Source of the DNA: VRUE01 sp963699215
GTDB taxonomy: Bacteria; Actinomycetota; Thermoleophilia; Solirubrobacterales; 70-9
Length of the DNA: 64,000 nt
Direction: 5' to 3'
NCBI GenBank assembly: GCA_963699215.1
Contig: OY969422.1
Location: 806,001 to 870,000 of the forward strand
Part shown: one piece after another, positions 46,676-55,786 of the stretch
How positions within the stretch are numbered: position 1 is the stretch's first letter
Layout of the letters: every line of letters starts with the position of its first letter
The notes under the pieces: model-generated
Database searches by the model: none
What the model saw: only the letters and a program-made list of their open reading frames with translations
Told to the model about the DNA's origin: nothing
Translations under genes and position numbers: made by a program

Positions 46676-49600
46676 CTAGACGTTGAGCCGGGGCAGCACT
46701 CGCTGCAATGGGCGCGGCAGCCACCAGACACGGTCCCCGATCAGCAGCATCAGCGCCGGAAGCAGCACTATGCGAACCACGGTCGCATCGAGCAGCACCG
46801 CGACCGTCAGCCCCACCCCGAGCTGGCTCACGGTGGCGATCGACGCACCGGCGAAGGCGACGAAGACGGCCATCATGATCGCCGCCGCACCGGTGATCAC
46901 CCGCGCCGTCCGATCGAGCCCGAACTCGATCGCCGCCGCGTTGTCGCCGTCGCGGTCGTAGCGCTCCCTCATCCGCATCAGGAGGAAGACGGCGTAGTCG
47001 ATCGAGAGGCCGAAGACGACGCCGAAGATCGCCGTCGCCCCAACCGCGTCGACGTAGGTGCGGCCGCCCAGGGGCCAGCCCTCGGGCAGCTCGAAGAGCA
47101 GGGTGAGGATGCCGAAGGCGACCGCGACCGTGAGCAGGTTGAGGCCGACCGCGATCGCCGCCAGCGGCAGCGCCCGCAGGACGAGGACGAGGACGAGGAA
47201 GGTGGCGAGGGTGATCGCGGCGACGACGAGCGGCATCCGCTCGCGGGTGACGTGGCTGTAGTCGTTGAGCTGGGCGGGTCCGCCGGCGACACCGGTGTCG
47301 AGCCCCGCTTCGCGACCCAAATCCGCGGCCTCGGCCTCGAGCCGCTTGTTGAGCGCGATCGAGCCGGGCGAGTTGAAGGCGTAGCGGGGGAAGACCAGGA
47401 TCGCCGCCGCCTGACCGCCGCCGTCCAGGTCGATCGCGGTCGCGGTGCGCTCGCGCACCCGCGGCTGGGCGCCGTCGAGGGCGGAGAGGACGAAGAAGCC
47501 GGAGTCGAACAGGCCCGGGGTGGTGCGCCGCAGGCGCTTTGCTCGCCGCGTCAGCGTGGCCTCGTTGGTCAGCACCTGCACGGTGGCCCGGCGCAGCCCG
47601 GACTGCAGCGGGTAGGAGGCCCCGTAGCCGAGGGCGAGGTTCTCCTCGAGCGCCTCGGTACCGCCGCGAAGGCGCGCAAGCCCGCCGGCGAGCGCCTCTG
47701 CACCCGCCGCGAGGCGGGCGACGCCGCCCTCGAGCCCGCCGGCGGCGCGGGCGAGGCGGGCAGAGCCGTGGGCGAGTTTTTTGCCGGCCCCCTCCAGTTT
47801 CTGCAGCCCGTCGGAGAGCTGAGTCGCGCCGGAGCTGAGCCTCTTGATCAGGACGATTCCCGAGACCAGCCAATCGGTTACCTGCTTCGCTTCTCCCACG
47901 TCTTCGACCAGCCTCGCCTGCAAGGCCGCCAGTTCGGCCGGCAGTCCCGCGTAGCCCGCCGCGATCGGGGTGCCGCTGACCGGATCGGTCCCGCCGACCG
48001 CGGCGGCGGCTTTGCGGACCGCCTCCAGCGTCGCTGCGTAGCCCGGGTCGGATTTGCCGACGGTCATCGCTTCGAGCTGTCCCAGAGCGGCCTTCAGCTG
48101 GGCGTCGGCTTCCTGCGCCGCCGGCAGCAGCCGCGGCAGCGTCACGTTCGCCTCCTCTTCGAGCGAGCGCTGCAGCGCCCGCGAGCGCCGCAGCGCGTTG
48201 CGACGCAGGTTCGGGGCGAGGCTCTGCAGGGCGAACTTGACGTTCAGGCCGGCGAGCGCGGCGCGGTGCTGGGCGCCGGCGAGGCGGCGCGTGCCCTCGG
48301 CGAAGGTCCGCAGGGCGCTCACCGCTCGTTCGCTGCCGGCGCCGGCTTTCGTCAGCCCAGAGGCGAGGGCGGTCGCGCCGGTGGCCGCCTTGCCGGACCC
48401 CTCGGCCAGCAAGCCGGCGCCGTAACTGGCTTTCGAGATCCCGGCGCGCAGCTGGGCGACTCCGGACGCGGCCCGGCCGAGGTTGCGGCCCAAGCGGCCG
48501 AATTGCGCCAGCGGACCCGTTTCGCCGCCGGTGGCGAGCAGGGCACCGGCCTGGCGCAGCGGCGCGACGGCGCGTGAGACCTGCGCCGGCCCGACCACCG
48601 ACTGCACGCCGGGCAGCGCGGCGATCCGGTGCTGCCAGCGACTCAGCGCCGCCAGCCGGCGCGGCTCGGTGACGGTGCCGCGATCGGTCGCGGCGACGAT
48701 CACGAACGGCGCGTCGTAGCCGGAGCCGACCGCCCGCTCGATCAGTTCGAAGTCCTCCCTGATCGGATCGTCCTGGGGGAGCTGAGCCTGGCTCGGGGGT
48801 CCGGTCTTCAAAGCCAGTGCCGGCACGGCCAGCACGAGCACGACGGCGCCGATCGCGATCGCAACCGGCGCCGGGCGGCGCAGTGCAGCGGCGACGATCG
48901 CCATCAGGCGCGAGCGGCTCGCTCCCGGAGCCGGGCCGATGCGCCAGCGGTCGATATTGGGCCCGAGCAGAATCAGCACGGCGGGGCCGGCGACGACCGC
49001 GACGATCACGCTGAGGGCGACGACGAAGAGCAGGGTCGCCGCCAGCGAGCCGAGCAGCGAGCCGGGGACGATGAAGAACGCGACCAGCATCGAGAGCATC
49101 AGCGTGCTGCCGGCGAAGACCGTGGTCCGCCCGGCGGTGCGGCGCGTCGCCCGGGCAGCCTGCAGCGGATCGACGCCGCGGGCGAGCTCCTCGCGGAAGC
49201 GCGAGACCATCAGCAGCGCGTAGTCGACGCCGAGCGCCAGCCCCATCATCGTGCACACGACGAGGGCGAAGGCGTCGACGCTGAACCAGTTGGTGAGGAG
49301 CGAGAGCAGGCCGCGCGAGGCGATCACGGTGGCAGCGCCGAAGACGAGCGGGATCGCCGCCGCGATCGGCGAGCGGAAGACGAGCAGGAGGACGAGGAGG
49401 AGGACCGGCATCGCGATCAGCTCGCCACGCTCGGTGGCCTCGATCGAGTCGTCTTGGATCGCGCGCGAGAGGGTGGCGAAGCCGGTCTGGGTCTGCCGCA
49501 CTGGCGGCTGGATGCTCGTCTCGAGGACCTCGTTCAGCTCGGGGACCGTCTCGTTTACGGCCTCGTCGATGCCGACGTGGAAGTCGGCGATGACGATCGC

Positions 49601-49990
49601 GCGGGTCGGGTCGGGGCGCAGGCGCTGGACCGAGCCGCGATCCCAGGGCGAAAGCGTGGTCACGGTCGGATCGCGCCGCAGGACGCGGATCAGCGCTGGG
49701 CCCTGCCGGTCGAGCTCCTTCGCCGGCCCGCGCAGGAGGATCACGAACGGCGCGCTGTCGCCGAAGTGCTCGCGCAGCATCCGGTTGGCGCGGTCCGAAG
49801 AGGTGCCCGGGATCGCCAGGGTGGTCGGGCTGAGCTTCTCCTCCACCCCCGCACCGAGGACGCCGAGGACCGTCAGGACGGCGAGCGTCAGGGCAAGCGC
49901 GTGGCGGGGATGGCGGAGCAGCACGGAGCCATCTCGCGAATCGCGGCCGCGCGCGAACCCGCTCCCCCCCCTGCTCCTCCTCGGTCCCAC
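46676..49990 (-). CDS. MMPL/RND-type lipid transporter 1
   Basis: 1104 residues from a GTG (a second GTG at 49924 is possible). The protein has two halves, each an RND repeat: a first membrane helix, a large external loop, then five helices. Diagnostic segments are LGVDYALLMVSRFREEL, RTAGRTTVFAGSTLMLSML, FGLSIDYAVFLLMRMRERYD and AAAIMMAVFVAFAGASIATVSQLGVGLTVAVLLDATVVR. The second external loop (about residues 450-780) is predicted to be long coiled helices with G-x-x-x-L repeats (GVARLAAGAEALAGGLARLRGG). MMPL proteins export lipids using the proton gradient. It leads the MCE operon and is divergent from the secreted family gene at 50032. Confidence 0.92.
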   Translation of the reverse strand: MGPRRSRGGSGFARGRDSRDGSVLLRHPRHALALTLAVLTVLGVLGAGVEEKLSPTTLAIPGTSSDRANRMLREHFGDSAPFVILLRGPAKELDRQGPALIRVLRRDPTVTTLSPWDRGSVQRLRPDPTRAIVIADFHVGIDEAVNETVPELNEVLETSIQPPVRQTQTGFATLSRAIQDDSIEATERGELIAMPVLLLVLLLVFRSPIAAAIPLVFGAATVIASRGLLSLLTNWFSVDAFALVVCTMMGLALGVDYALLMVSRFREELARGVDPLQAARATRRTAGRTTVFAGSTLMLSMLVAFFIVPGSLLGSLAATLLFVVALSVIVAVVAGPAVLILLGPNIDRWRIGPAPGASRSRLMAIVAAALRRPAPVAIAIGAVVLVLAVPALALKTGPPSQAQLPQDDPIREDFELIERAVGSGYDAPFVIVAATDRGTVTEPRRLAALSRWQHRIAALPGVQSVVGPAQVSRAVAPLRQAGALLATGGETGPLAQFGRLGRNLGRAASGVAQLRAGISKASYGAGLLAEGSGKAATGATALASGLTKAGAGSERAVSALRTFAEGTRRLAGAQHRAALAGLNVKFALQSLAPNLRRNALRRSRALQRSLEEEANVTLPRLLPAAQEADAQLKAALGQLEAMTVGKSDPGYAATLEAVRKAAAAVGGTDPVSGTPIAAGYAGLPAELAALQARLVEDVGEAKQVTDWLVSGIVLIKRLSSGATQLSDGLQKLEGAGKKLAHGSARLARAAGGLEGGVARLAAGAEALAGGLARLRGGTEALEENLALGYGASYPLQSGLRRATVQVLTNEATLTRRAKRLRRTTPGLFDSGFFVLSALDGAQPRVRERTATAIDLDGGGQAAAILVFPRYAFNSPGSIALNKRLEAEAADLGREAGLDTGVAGGPAQLNDYSHVTRERMPLVVAAITLATFLVLVLVLRALPLAAIAVGLNLLTVAVAFGILTLLFELPEGWPLGGRTYVDAVGATAIFGVVFGLSIDYAVFLLMRMRERYDRDGDNAAAIEFGLDRTARVITGAAAIMMAVFVAFAGASIATVSQLGVGLTVAVLLDATVVRIVLLPALMLLIGDRVWWLPRPLQRVLPRLNV

Positions 49991-50031
49991 CGTGCTAGTT
50001 TGGCGGTCAGGGACTACGGAGGGGGGCCAAG

Positions 50032-50799
50032 ATGCGGAAGACTCTGTTAAGGACGCTCGTCGTGGCGGCGGCTGTCGTCTTGCTGGGCACCGGCGCTGCG
50101 GAGGCGATCAAGTTGCGGATCGGCAACCTGATCGTCACCACCAACGGCGGCTTCTCGCCGACCACCCTGCCCAAGCACGAGAACGCGCCGATCAAGCTGC
50201 ACGGCTCGGCCAAGTTCGAGACTGCGGACGGGACGCGGCCCTCGCCGCTGCGGCGGCTGGTCCTGGAATTCGACAAGCACGGCGCGGTGGAGACGCGCGG
50301 CTTGCCGAAATGCACGCAGAACAAGCTCGTCGCGACGACGACGAAGCAGGCTCGCAAGCTCTGCCCGGGCTCGATCGTCGGCACCGGCTTCGGCACGGCT
50401 GTGGTCGAGCTGCCCGAACAGCGGCCGATCGAAGTCTCCTCGCCGCTGACCCTCTTCAACGGGCCGCAGATACACGGCAACCCCTCGGTCCTCGGCCATG
50501 CGCACCTCGACTACCCGGGGCCGACCACCTACGTCGTCCTGATCGAGATCCAGAAGATCAGCAACGGGCGCTACGGCTTCAAAACCGTCGCCGACTTCCC
50601 GCGGATAGCCAACGACTATGGCTCGCCGCTCTCCGGCCACCTGAAGATCGGCCGCACATGGAAGTACAAAGGGAAGACGCTCAGCTTCGCCAACGCCCAT
50701 TGCGCCGACGGCCGCCTCCAGGCGAGAGGGGAATTCTCCTTCAAGGACGGCAGCTCGGTCCAGGGGACCATCTTCCGCCCCTGCAAGGCAGAGAAGTAG
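50032..50799 (+). CDS. Secreted family protein A3
   Basis: 255 residues from the ATG at 50032, preceded by GGAGGGGGG. Signal peptide LVVAAAVVLLGTGAAEA. Family landmarks: LRIGNLIVTTNGGFSPTTLPKHENAPIKL, LVLEFDKHGAVETRGLPKC, RKLCPGSIVGTGFGTAVVELPEQRPIEVSSPLTLFNGP, YGFKTVADFPRIANDYGSP, GRTWKYKGKTLSFANAHCADGRL, IFRPCKAEK. The gene is divergent from MMPL transporter 1 with only 41 bases between starts, so both likely share a control region. It is followed in tandem by paralogue A4. Confidence 0.75.
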   Translation: MRKTLLRTLVVAAAVVLLGTGAAEAIKLRIGNLIVTTNGGFSPTTLPKHENAPIKLHGSAKFETADGTRPSPLRRLVLEFDKHGAVETRGLPKCTQNKLVATTTKQARKLCPGSIVGTGFGTAVVELPEQRPIEVSSPLTLFNGPQIHGNPSVLGHAHLDYPGPTTYVVLIEIQKISNGRYGFKTVADFPRIANDYGSPLSGHLKIGRTWKYKGKTLSFANAHCADGRLQARGEFSFKDGSSVQGTIFRPCKAEK

Positions 50800-50857
50800 C
50801 TCGCGGCTCATCCCCAGCGCTACCCTGGTCGGTACCCGGGTGTTTAGGAGGGCGATG

Positions 50858-51622
50858 ATGCGAAAGTGGTTGGTGACGACGGGCGCGCTGCTCGCGGCCT
50901 GCGTCTGCCTCCTCGCGGCGACGGCCGGCGCTGCGACGGTCAAGGTCGGGAAGCTGGTCATCCACGCGGACGGCAGCTTCGAGCCGCGCGCTCTGCCGAA
51001 ATGGGCCTTCGCCCCGATTCGGTTCCGCGGCTACGGCGAAATCGACACCACCGACGGCTCGCTGCCACCGGCTGCGAAGCACTTGGAGGCCGAATTCGAC
51101 CACGATGGCCGCCTCACCACCGCCGGCCTGCCGGTCTGCCAGCCGGCCAAGCTAGAGGGGGCTACTACCGGCCAAGCGCGGCGGCGCTGCGGCCGGGCGA
51201 TCGTCGGCACCGGGAACGTCGGAGCGACGGTCCCGCTCGCGGGCTTCGGGCGGGTCGGCTTGCAGGTACCGCTCAGCATCTTCAACGGCCCGCGCGTCGA
51301 CGGCGACCCCACTGCCATCCTCCATGCCCGCGCGCCTTTCCCGATCTCGGAGACCTACGTCATCGTCGCCCCGATCGAACGCCGGCGGGGCCTCTACGGC
51401 TACCGCACCGCCTTCGACATCCCGCCGATAGCCGGTGGCGCCGGCACCCTGACCTACATCGACGTCGACGTCGGCCGCAGGTACCGCGCCGGCGGAGTGG
51501 AGCACAGCTACGTCTCCGCCCGCTGCTCGGACTACATCCTGCAGGTGCGCGGTTACATCTCTTTCGCCGACGGGACCATCGTCTACGGCAGCTTCTTCAA
51601 AGCCTGCCATCCCAAGCCCTGA
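50858..51622 (+). CDS. Secreted family protein A4
   Basis: 254 residues; of two adjacent ATGs the second (50858) has the better spacing (6 bases) from AGGAGG. Signal peptide LLAACVCLLAATAGAA. Family landmarks: VKVGKLVIHADGSFEPRALPKWAFAPIRF, LEAEFDHDGRLTTAGLPVC, RRRCGRAIVGTGN, LQVPLSIFNGPRVDGDPT, YGYRTAFDIPPIAGGAGTLTY, YRAGGVEHSYVSARCSDYILQVRGYISFADG, ACHPKP. It lies 58 bases after A3 and is presumably its operon partner. It ends before tRNA-Lys. Confidence 0.75.
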   Translation: MRKWLVTTGALLAACVCLLAATAGAATVKVGKLVIHADGSFEPRALPKWAFAPIRFRGYGEIDTTDGSLPPAAKHLEAEFDHDGRLTTAGLPVCQPAKLEGATTGQARRRCGRAIVGTGNVGATVPLAGFGRVGLQVPLSIFNGPRVDGDPTAILHARAPFPISETYVIVAPIERRRGLYGYRTAFDIPPIAGGAGTLTYIDVDVGRRYRAGGVEHSYVSARCSDYILQVRGYISFADGTIVYGSFFKACHPKP

Positions 51623-51663
51623 ACGGTTCCCAGACCGCCCCTGAGCCCGGGCCGCACTCTTCC

Positions 51664-51669
51664 TATACT
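51664..51669 (+). promoter_or_regulatory. Probable -10 element of tRNA-Lys
   Basis: TATACT lies 10 bases before the first base of the mature tRNA. No clear -35 hexamer is seen at the expected distance. Confidence 0.4.
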
Positions 51670-51679
51670 TGCCGACCCC

Positions 51680-51752
51680 GGGCCGTTAGCTCAGTTGGTA
51701 GAGCAGGAGACTCTTAATCTCAAGGTCGAAGGTTCGAATCCTTCACGGCCCA
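51680..51752 (+). tRNA. tRNA-Lys, anticodon CUU
   Basis: 73 nt. Acceptor GGGCCGT/ACGGCCC with discriminator A, D-arm GCTC-AGTTGGTA-GAGC, anticodon loop CTCTTAA giving anticodon CTT (reads AAG), T-arm GAAGG-TTCGAAT-CCTTC. The outermost anticodon-stem pair is a G-A mismatch. CCA is not encoded. Confidence 0.97.
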
Positions 51753-51776
51753 TCGCAGCGCGCCTCGCCTCCGCGG

Positions 51777-52589
51777 CTATTCGGCGAGTGAGCCGCCCGT
51801 CGCGCCCAGGCCGCCGAAGGGATTCTGGAACTGTTCCTTGCCGGCTTGCTGGCGCTGCTTGGCGGCCCGCTGAACTCCCTTTTGGAACTGGTTGGCGCGC
51901 TGGCGGTATTCGTCCAGCTGTTTTTCGATGCTCTTGGCTTCCCTCTTGGAGGGGGCTTTGGCGGCCGCCTGCTTGGTGGCCTTGTCGCCCGCGGCGAAGT
52001 CGCCGTTGAAGAACTCGTAGATCGCCAGCGTGCTGAGCGAGCCGACGCTGGGCTGCTCGACGGCGGCGATCTGCTGCGCCTCGACCGCTTTTTCGAGGTT
52101 CGATTCGAGGTCGGCGAAGCTGACGGACCCCGATTCCGCCAGCCTGAAGAAGGTCCCAGCGACTAGCTGCGCCCCCGTCGGGCTCGGTTCGTCCCCCGCC
52201 TGTTTCAGGTAGCGCGTCCAGGTTTCCCCTGCGGCTTCGAAGTCTGCCCGCGCTTCGGGTGAGACGGCGGGGACTTCGCCTTCCGAGACGACTTCGATCT
52301 GGGCATTGCCGGACGAGATCCGCGCCCGGGTAAGCGCGAGCAGCAGCTCTTCGTTGTTGGGGTCTTTGGCCAGTCGCCGTTCGACCCGTTCGGCCTGTTC
52401 GTCGAGGACCTTGCTGGCGCTGCTGCTGCCCGAGTTGCCGACCAGTTCGCCGAGGTTGAAGGGCCCGACGACGAGGAAGAGGCTGGCGCCCATCAGCAGG
52501 GCGAGGATCGCGTAGACGACACGGATGACGTGCTTGCGTTTCCCCTGCGTGTCGAAGAGCATCCGACGCTCGCCGCCCTGCTTTGCCAT
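51777..52589 (-). CDS. Membrane-anchored TPR-like protein
   Basis: 270 residues from the ATG at 52589; the open frame upstream overlaps tatC and is Arg/Pro-rich. One helix (VIRVVYAILALLMGASLFLVVGPF) anchors it, followed by helical repeats consistent with tetratricopeptide-like pairs (DPNNEELLLALTRARISSG, ARADFEAAGETWTRYLKQAG, FFRLAESGSVSFADLESNLEKAVEAQ). The last 60 residues are Lys/Gln-rich. It directly follows tatC (7-base gap) and may be co-transcribed with tatA and tatC. A scaffold function is plausible; the exact role is unknown. Confidence 0.65.
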   Translation of the reverse strand: MAKQGGERRMLFDTQGKRKHVIRVVYAILALLMGASLFLVVGPFNLGELVGNSGSSSASKVLDEQAERVERRLAKDPNNEELLLALTRARISSGNAQIEVVSEGEVPAVSPEARADFEAAGETWTRYLKQAGDEPSPTGAQLVAGTFFRLAESGSVSFADLESNLEKAVEAQQIAAVEQPSVGSLSTLAIYEFFNGDFAAGDKATKQAAAKAPSKREAKSIEKQLDEYRQRANQFQKGVQRAAKQRQQAGKEQFQNPFGGLGATGGSLAE

Positions 52590-52596
52590 CGTCTCC

Positions 52597-53370
52597 CTAT
52601 TGCTCCTGGGTCGAGGGTTTGGCCATGCCTCCCGGGGCCTTCGGCCTGCCGAAGGCCCGCGCAAGCAAGATACTCAACTCGTACAAAGCAAGCAGAGGCA
52701 CCATCTCGATCAGCATCGAGATCGGGTCGACTCCGGGCAGGGCGGCGGCCAGCACGGCAATTGCCAGATAGGCGTAGCGCCGGTTGGCGCTGAGCTGGGC
52801 GACGCTGACGATGCCCAGCCGGGTGACCGCGAGGATCGCCAGCGGCATCTGGAAGACGATGCCCCCGGCCAGCATCGTGGTCGAGAAGAAGCTGTAGTAG
52901 TCGCGGGCGCGGACCTGGACGTTGAACTGGCTGTCGTTGAAGTTGAGCAGGAACTCGACCGCCGCCGGCATCACGACGAAGTAGGCGAAGGCGACGCCGA
53001 CGAGGAAGAGCACCGGGGCCATCAGCATGATCGGCAGGGCGACCCGCCGCTCGGTGTCGCTGAAGGCCGGCAGGACGTAGGCGTAGGCCTGGTAGAGCAG
53101 CACAGGCAGCGAGAGGACGAGCGCGCCGTAGACGGCGACGGTCAGGGTCGTCGTCAGCGGCTCGGTGACGCCGAAGGTGAGCAGCTGCTTGTGATCGTCC
53201 GGCAGCGGCCCGGAGGCGATTTCCAGCAGCAGGTGGTTCTGCCAGAAGCAGAGCGCCAGCGCGACGCCGAAGGCGGCCGCACAGACGACGATGCGCGTGC
53301 GCAGCTCGTCGAGGTGCTCTACGAGGCTGAGGCGGTCGTCGTGGGAGACCGGCCCGATGCGGCGGGACAT
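52597..53370 (-). CDS. tatC: Sec-independent translocase subunit TatC
   Basis: 257 residues and six membrane segments. The N-terminal signature LVEHLDELRTRIVV and the conserved loop ALVLSLPVLLYQAYAYVLPAFSDTERR are typical TatC, with EPLTTTLTV and FAYFVVMPAAVEFL further supporting it. TatC recognises twin-arginine signal peptides. It lies 20 bases after tatA. The Rieske protein at 57475-58152 has a TRRRAF-type twin-Arg segment and is a likely substrate. Confidence 0.96.
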   Translation of the reverse strand: MSRRIGPVSHDDRLSLVEHLDELRTRIVVCAAAFGVALALCFWQNHLLLEIASGPLPDDHKQLLTFGVTEPLTTTLTVAVYGALVLSLPVLLYQAYAYVLPAFSDTERRVALPIMLMAPVLFLVGVAFAYFVVMPAAVEFLLNFNDSQFNVQVRARDYYSFFSTTMLAGGIVFQMPLAILAVTRLGIVSVAQLSANRRYAYLAIAVLAAALPGVDPISMLIEMVPLLALYELSILLARAFGRPKAPGGMAKPSTQEQ

Positions 53371-53390
53371 CCCTGAACCCGGCCTTGGGC

Positions 53391-53636
53391 CTACGGTCGC
53401 TTGTGCGCGACCGGCTCCTCGGTTGCGGCGGCCTCGCGCCTGCTGGCCTCGATCTCGTGACGGCGCGAAGCCCGCTCGTCCGGCTCGTCGTCGTTATCGC
53501 CGCCGATCGAGCCGCGGAACTCGCGAATGCCCCTGCCCAGCGAGCGACCGAGCTCCGGCAGGCGTTTCGGGCCGAACACGATCAGGGCGATGACCAGCAC
53601 GACGATGATCTCGAGGGGACCGATGTTTCCAAGCAT
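53391..53636 (-). CDS. tatA: Tat translocase subunit TatA
   Basis: 81 residues: the short N-terminal helix IGPLEIIVVLVIALIVFGPKRLPELGRSLGRGIREFR contains the FGPKRLPELG hinge typical of TatA/E, followed by a charged tail. It forms the pore of the Tat system with TatC. It is first in the tatA-tatC-(TPR protein) cluster. Confidence 0.95.
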   Translation of the reverse strand: MLGNIGPLEIIVVLVIALIVFGPKRLPELGRSLGRGIREFRGSIGGDNDDEPDERASRRHEIEASRREAAATEEPVAHKRP

Positions 53637-53776
53637 CGACCCATGGTAACGGGCGCCGCTCGCGATCGGATCAGATCGAGCTCTGGGCAGCCGACTACCC
53701 GGTTCTGGGGTTTTCTGGCGATCTTTGCTGGGAACTGCGGATTAAAGCGTCTTCTGGCGTGTTCGATATTCAGGGC

Positions 53777-54109
53777 ATGAACGATGCGAGCCGCACAGGG
53801 ACGAAGGCCGACACCGGACTTCACGTCTGCCCCGAGTGCCGCTCGAGCCTGGTGCAGCCGACTCGCTGGGAGCAAACGGCGAAACGCGGGCACTGGAGAC
53901 TCTGGCGGCGCTGCCCGGAGTGCGAGTGGCATTGCGACGGCATCCACGGCGAGCGCGAGATCGACGCCTTCGACGAGGCGCTCGACGACGGCGCCGAGGC
54001 GCTTGCCACCGAGCTCGAGGAGCTCGAGCGGGAGAGCATGCGGGAAATCGCCGAGGTTTTCTCGACCGCGCTGGCGAACGACCTGATCACGGCGGACGAC
54101 TTTCGCTAG
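53777..54109 (+). CDS. Small zinc-ribbon protein
   Basis: 110 residues from the ATG at 53777. Two CPEC knuckles (CPECRSSL at about 18 and CPECEW at about 48) form a zinc ribbon, separated by an Arg/Trp-rich stretch. The second half is an acidic helix (FDEALDDGAEALATELEELERESMREIAEVF). Its stop codon is immediately adjacent to the stop of the convergent polyprenyl synthase gene. Small zinc-ribbon proteins of this form are common in actinobacteria; the function is unknown. Confidence 0.7.
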   Translation: MNDASRTGTKADTGLHVCPECRSSLVQPTRWEQTAKRGHWRLWRRCPECEWHCDGIHGEREIDAFDEALDDGAEALATELEELERESMREIAEVFSTALANDLITADDFR

Positions 54110-55075
54110 TCAGCTATAGCGCTGGACGACGCCGTCGGCGACCAGGTCCAGCAGCTTGCGCCCTTCGGCGTCGAAGCCCGCCGAGGAGAGGCGGCGCTTG
54201 CCTTCGGCGACCATCTCCAGCGCGCGCGAGCGGACGAGCTGCAGCGCTCCGCTCGCCTCTATCCGGTCGCAGAGGGACGCAGCGACTGCTGCGTCGAGGG
54301 ACCGCAGGTCGACGGAGCGGATCTCCGGGTCGCGCTCGGCGGCGAGGATCAGTGGAAGAGTCACGGTGCCGTCGAGCAGGTCGGTGCCGCGGGCCTTGCC
54401 GGTCCGCTCCGGCGGCCCGGAGACGTCCAGCACGTCGTCGAGCAGCTGGAAGGCGAGGCCGATCGCGGCACCGAAGGCGCCCAAGGCCTCCTCGTCGCGG
54501 CCGAGCAGACAGGCGCATTCGAACAGCGTCGCGGTCTTGAGCCGGCAGCGCTCCAGGTAGCGCCCCTCGGCAATCGAGGTGTCGTAAGCGTCCTGGCGCT
54601 GCGCCAGCTCGCCGCGGGCGAGCGCGGTCGAGGCGGTCGCGAGCAGCCCCACAGCGCGCAGGTCGCCGGCCTCGGCGAGCAGGGCGAAGGCACGGGAGAA
54701 GAGCAGGTCGCCGGTCGCGGTCGCCCGCTCTCGACCCGAGGTGGCGGCCACCGTGGGGCGGCCGCGCCGCAGCGGCGCGGCGTCGAGCACGTCGTCGTGG
54801 ACCAGCGTCGCCATGTGGACCAGCTCGATCGCCGTCGCCGCGCGCACTGCCTCCTCACCGGCCTCTGCGCCGGCGCAGAGGAGGACCAGCATCGGGCGCA
54901 GTCGCTTGCCGCCCGCCTCCAGGGTCAGCTCCGCCGCGGCGGCGAGCTCGTCGCCGTGGCCGCGGGTCTGCTCGCGCAGCCCCTCCTCGACCCTCCCCAG
55001 CCGTGCCGGCAGCCAGCGACTGGAGGCATCGAGCACCGCCGTGACCGGCGGCGGCACTGCCGAGTGGCGGGTCAC
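54110..55075 (-). CDS. Polyprenyl (all-trans) diphosphate synthase
   Basis: 321 residues from a GTG at 55075 overlapping the menG stop as GTGA. The two Asp-rich motifs are LVHDDVLD (first, DDxxD) and QLLDDVLD (second). GGKRLRPMLVLL and RRGRPTV are further family landmarks. These enzymes extend farnesyl or geranyl diphosphate with IPP to make the side chain of menaquinone or longer polyprenols. The tight link to menG indicates menaquinone side-chain synthesis. Chain length cannot be told safely from sequence; a large first-motif pocket suggests a long-chain product. Confidence 0.9.
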   Translation of the reverse strand: MTRHSAVPPPVTAVLDASSRWLPARLGRVEEGLREQTRGHGDELAAAAELTLEAGGKRLRPMLVLLCAGAEAGEEAVRAATAIELVHMATLVHDDVLDAAPLRRGRPTVAATSGRERATATGDLLFSRAFALLAEAGDLRAVGLLATASTALARGELAQRQDAYDTSIAEGRYLERCRLKTATLFECACLLGRDEEALGAFGAAIGLAFQLLDDVLDVSGPPERTGKARGTDLLDGTVTLPLILAAERDPEIRSVDLRSLDAAVAASLCDRIEASGALQLVRSRALEMVAEGKRRLSSAGFDAEGRKLLDLVADGVVQRYS

Positions 55076-55740
55076 CCCCGGACGCCGCTGTGGATCGTCA
55101 GGATCCCTCCAGCCAGCACCGTCCACCGAATCCGCTCCAGCCCGGCGGCGTCCATCTTCTCGGCGAGGGCGGGTGGGCTCGGGAAGTCGTGGACGGACTC
55201 CGGCAGGTAGCTGTAGGCCTCGGGCTCGGAGGTGAGTCTGCCCAGCACCGGCACGATGCGGTCGAACCAGAGCGAGTAGAAGGTCGAGAACGGCGGTCGT
55301 TGCGGCTCGGTGAACTCCAGGATGACCAGCCGGCCCCCCTGCCGCAGCACGCGCGACATCTCGCGCAGGCCCTGGTCCCGATCGGCGAAGTTGCGAACTC
55401 CGAAGCCGACCGTGACCGCGTCGAAGCGACCGTCGTCATAGGGGAGCTGCAGGGCATCCGCCCACTCGAAGCGCACCGCCGCCGCGCCCCGCTCGGTCGC
55501 CTTCTCTCGCGCCAGGTCGAGCATCGGCTCGGAGAAATCGCAGCCGACGACGCGGCCGCCGGGCGAGACGCGCCGGGCGAGCTCGAGGCTGAGGTCTCCG
55601 GTGCCGCAGCAGACGTCGAGGGCCGCGTCCCCGGGGGCGAGCTCGGCCCGGTCCGCCGCCCGCTCCCGCCAGCGGTGGTGAAGGCCGGCGGTCATCAGCG
55701 AGTTGAGCAGGTCGTAGCGACCGGCGATGCGGTCGAACAT
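55072..55740 (-). CDS. menG: Demethylmenaquinone methyltransferase
   Basis: 222 residues. The UbiE/MenG family signature is visible: FDRIAGRYDLLNSLMTAGLHHRWR, the SAM-binding LDVCCGTGDLSLELARRV, VVGCDFSEPML, VGFGVRNFADRDQGLREMSRVLRQGGRLVILEF and FYSLWFDRIVPVLGRL. It adds the final methyl group of menaquinone. The start at ATG 55740 gives a slightly short N-terminus. Homology continues upstream (SAQFAGQVNR) without a usable start, so a non-standard start or lost codon is possible. It lies just after qcrC. Confidence 0.93.
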   Translation of the reverse strand: MFDRIAGRYDLLNSLMTAGLHHRWRERAADRAELAPGDAALDVCCGTGDLSLELARRVSPGGRVVGCDFSEPMLDLAREKATERGAAAVRFEWADALQLPYDDGRFDAVTVGFGVRNFADRDQGLREMSRVLRQGGRLVILEFTEPQRPPFSTFYSLWFDRIVPVLGRLTSEPEAYSYLPESVHDFPSPPALAEKMDAAGLERIRWTVLAGGILTIHSGVRG

Positions 55741-55786
55741 GCGGTTGACCTGCCCCGCGAACTGGGCGGAGTCCCTGGACGGTCTG

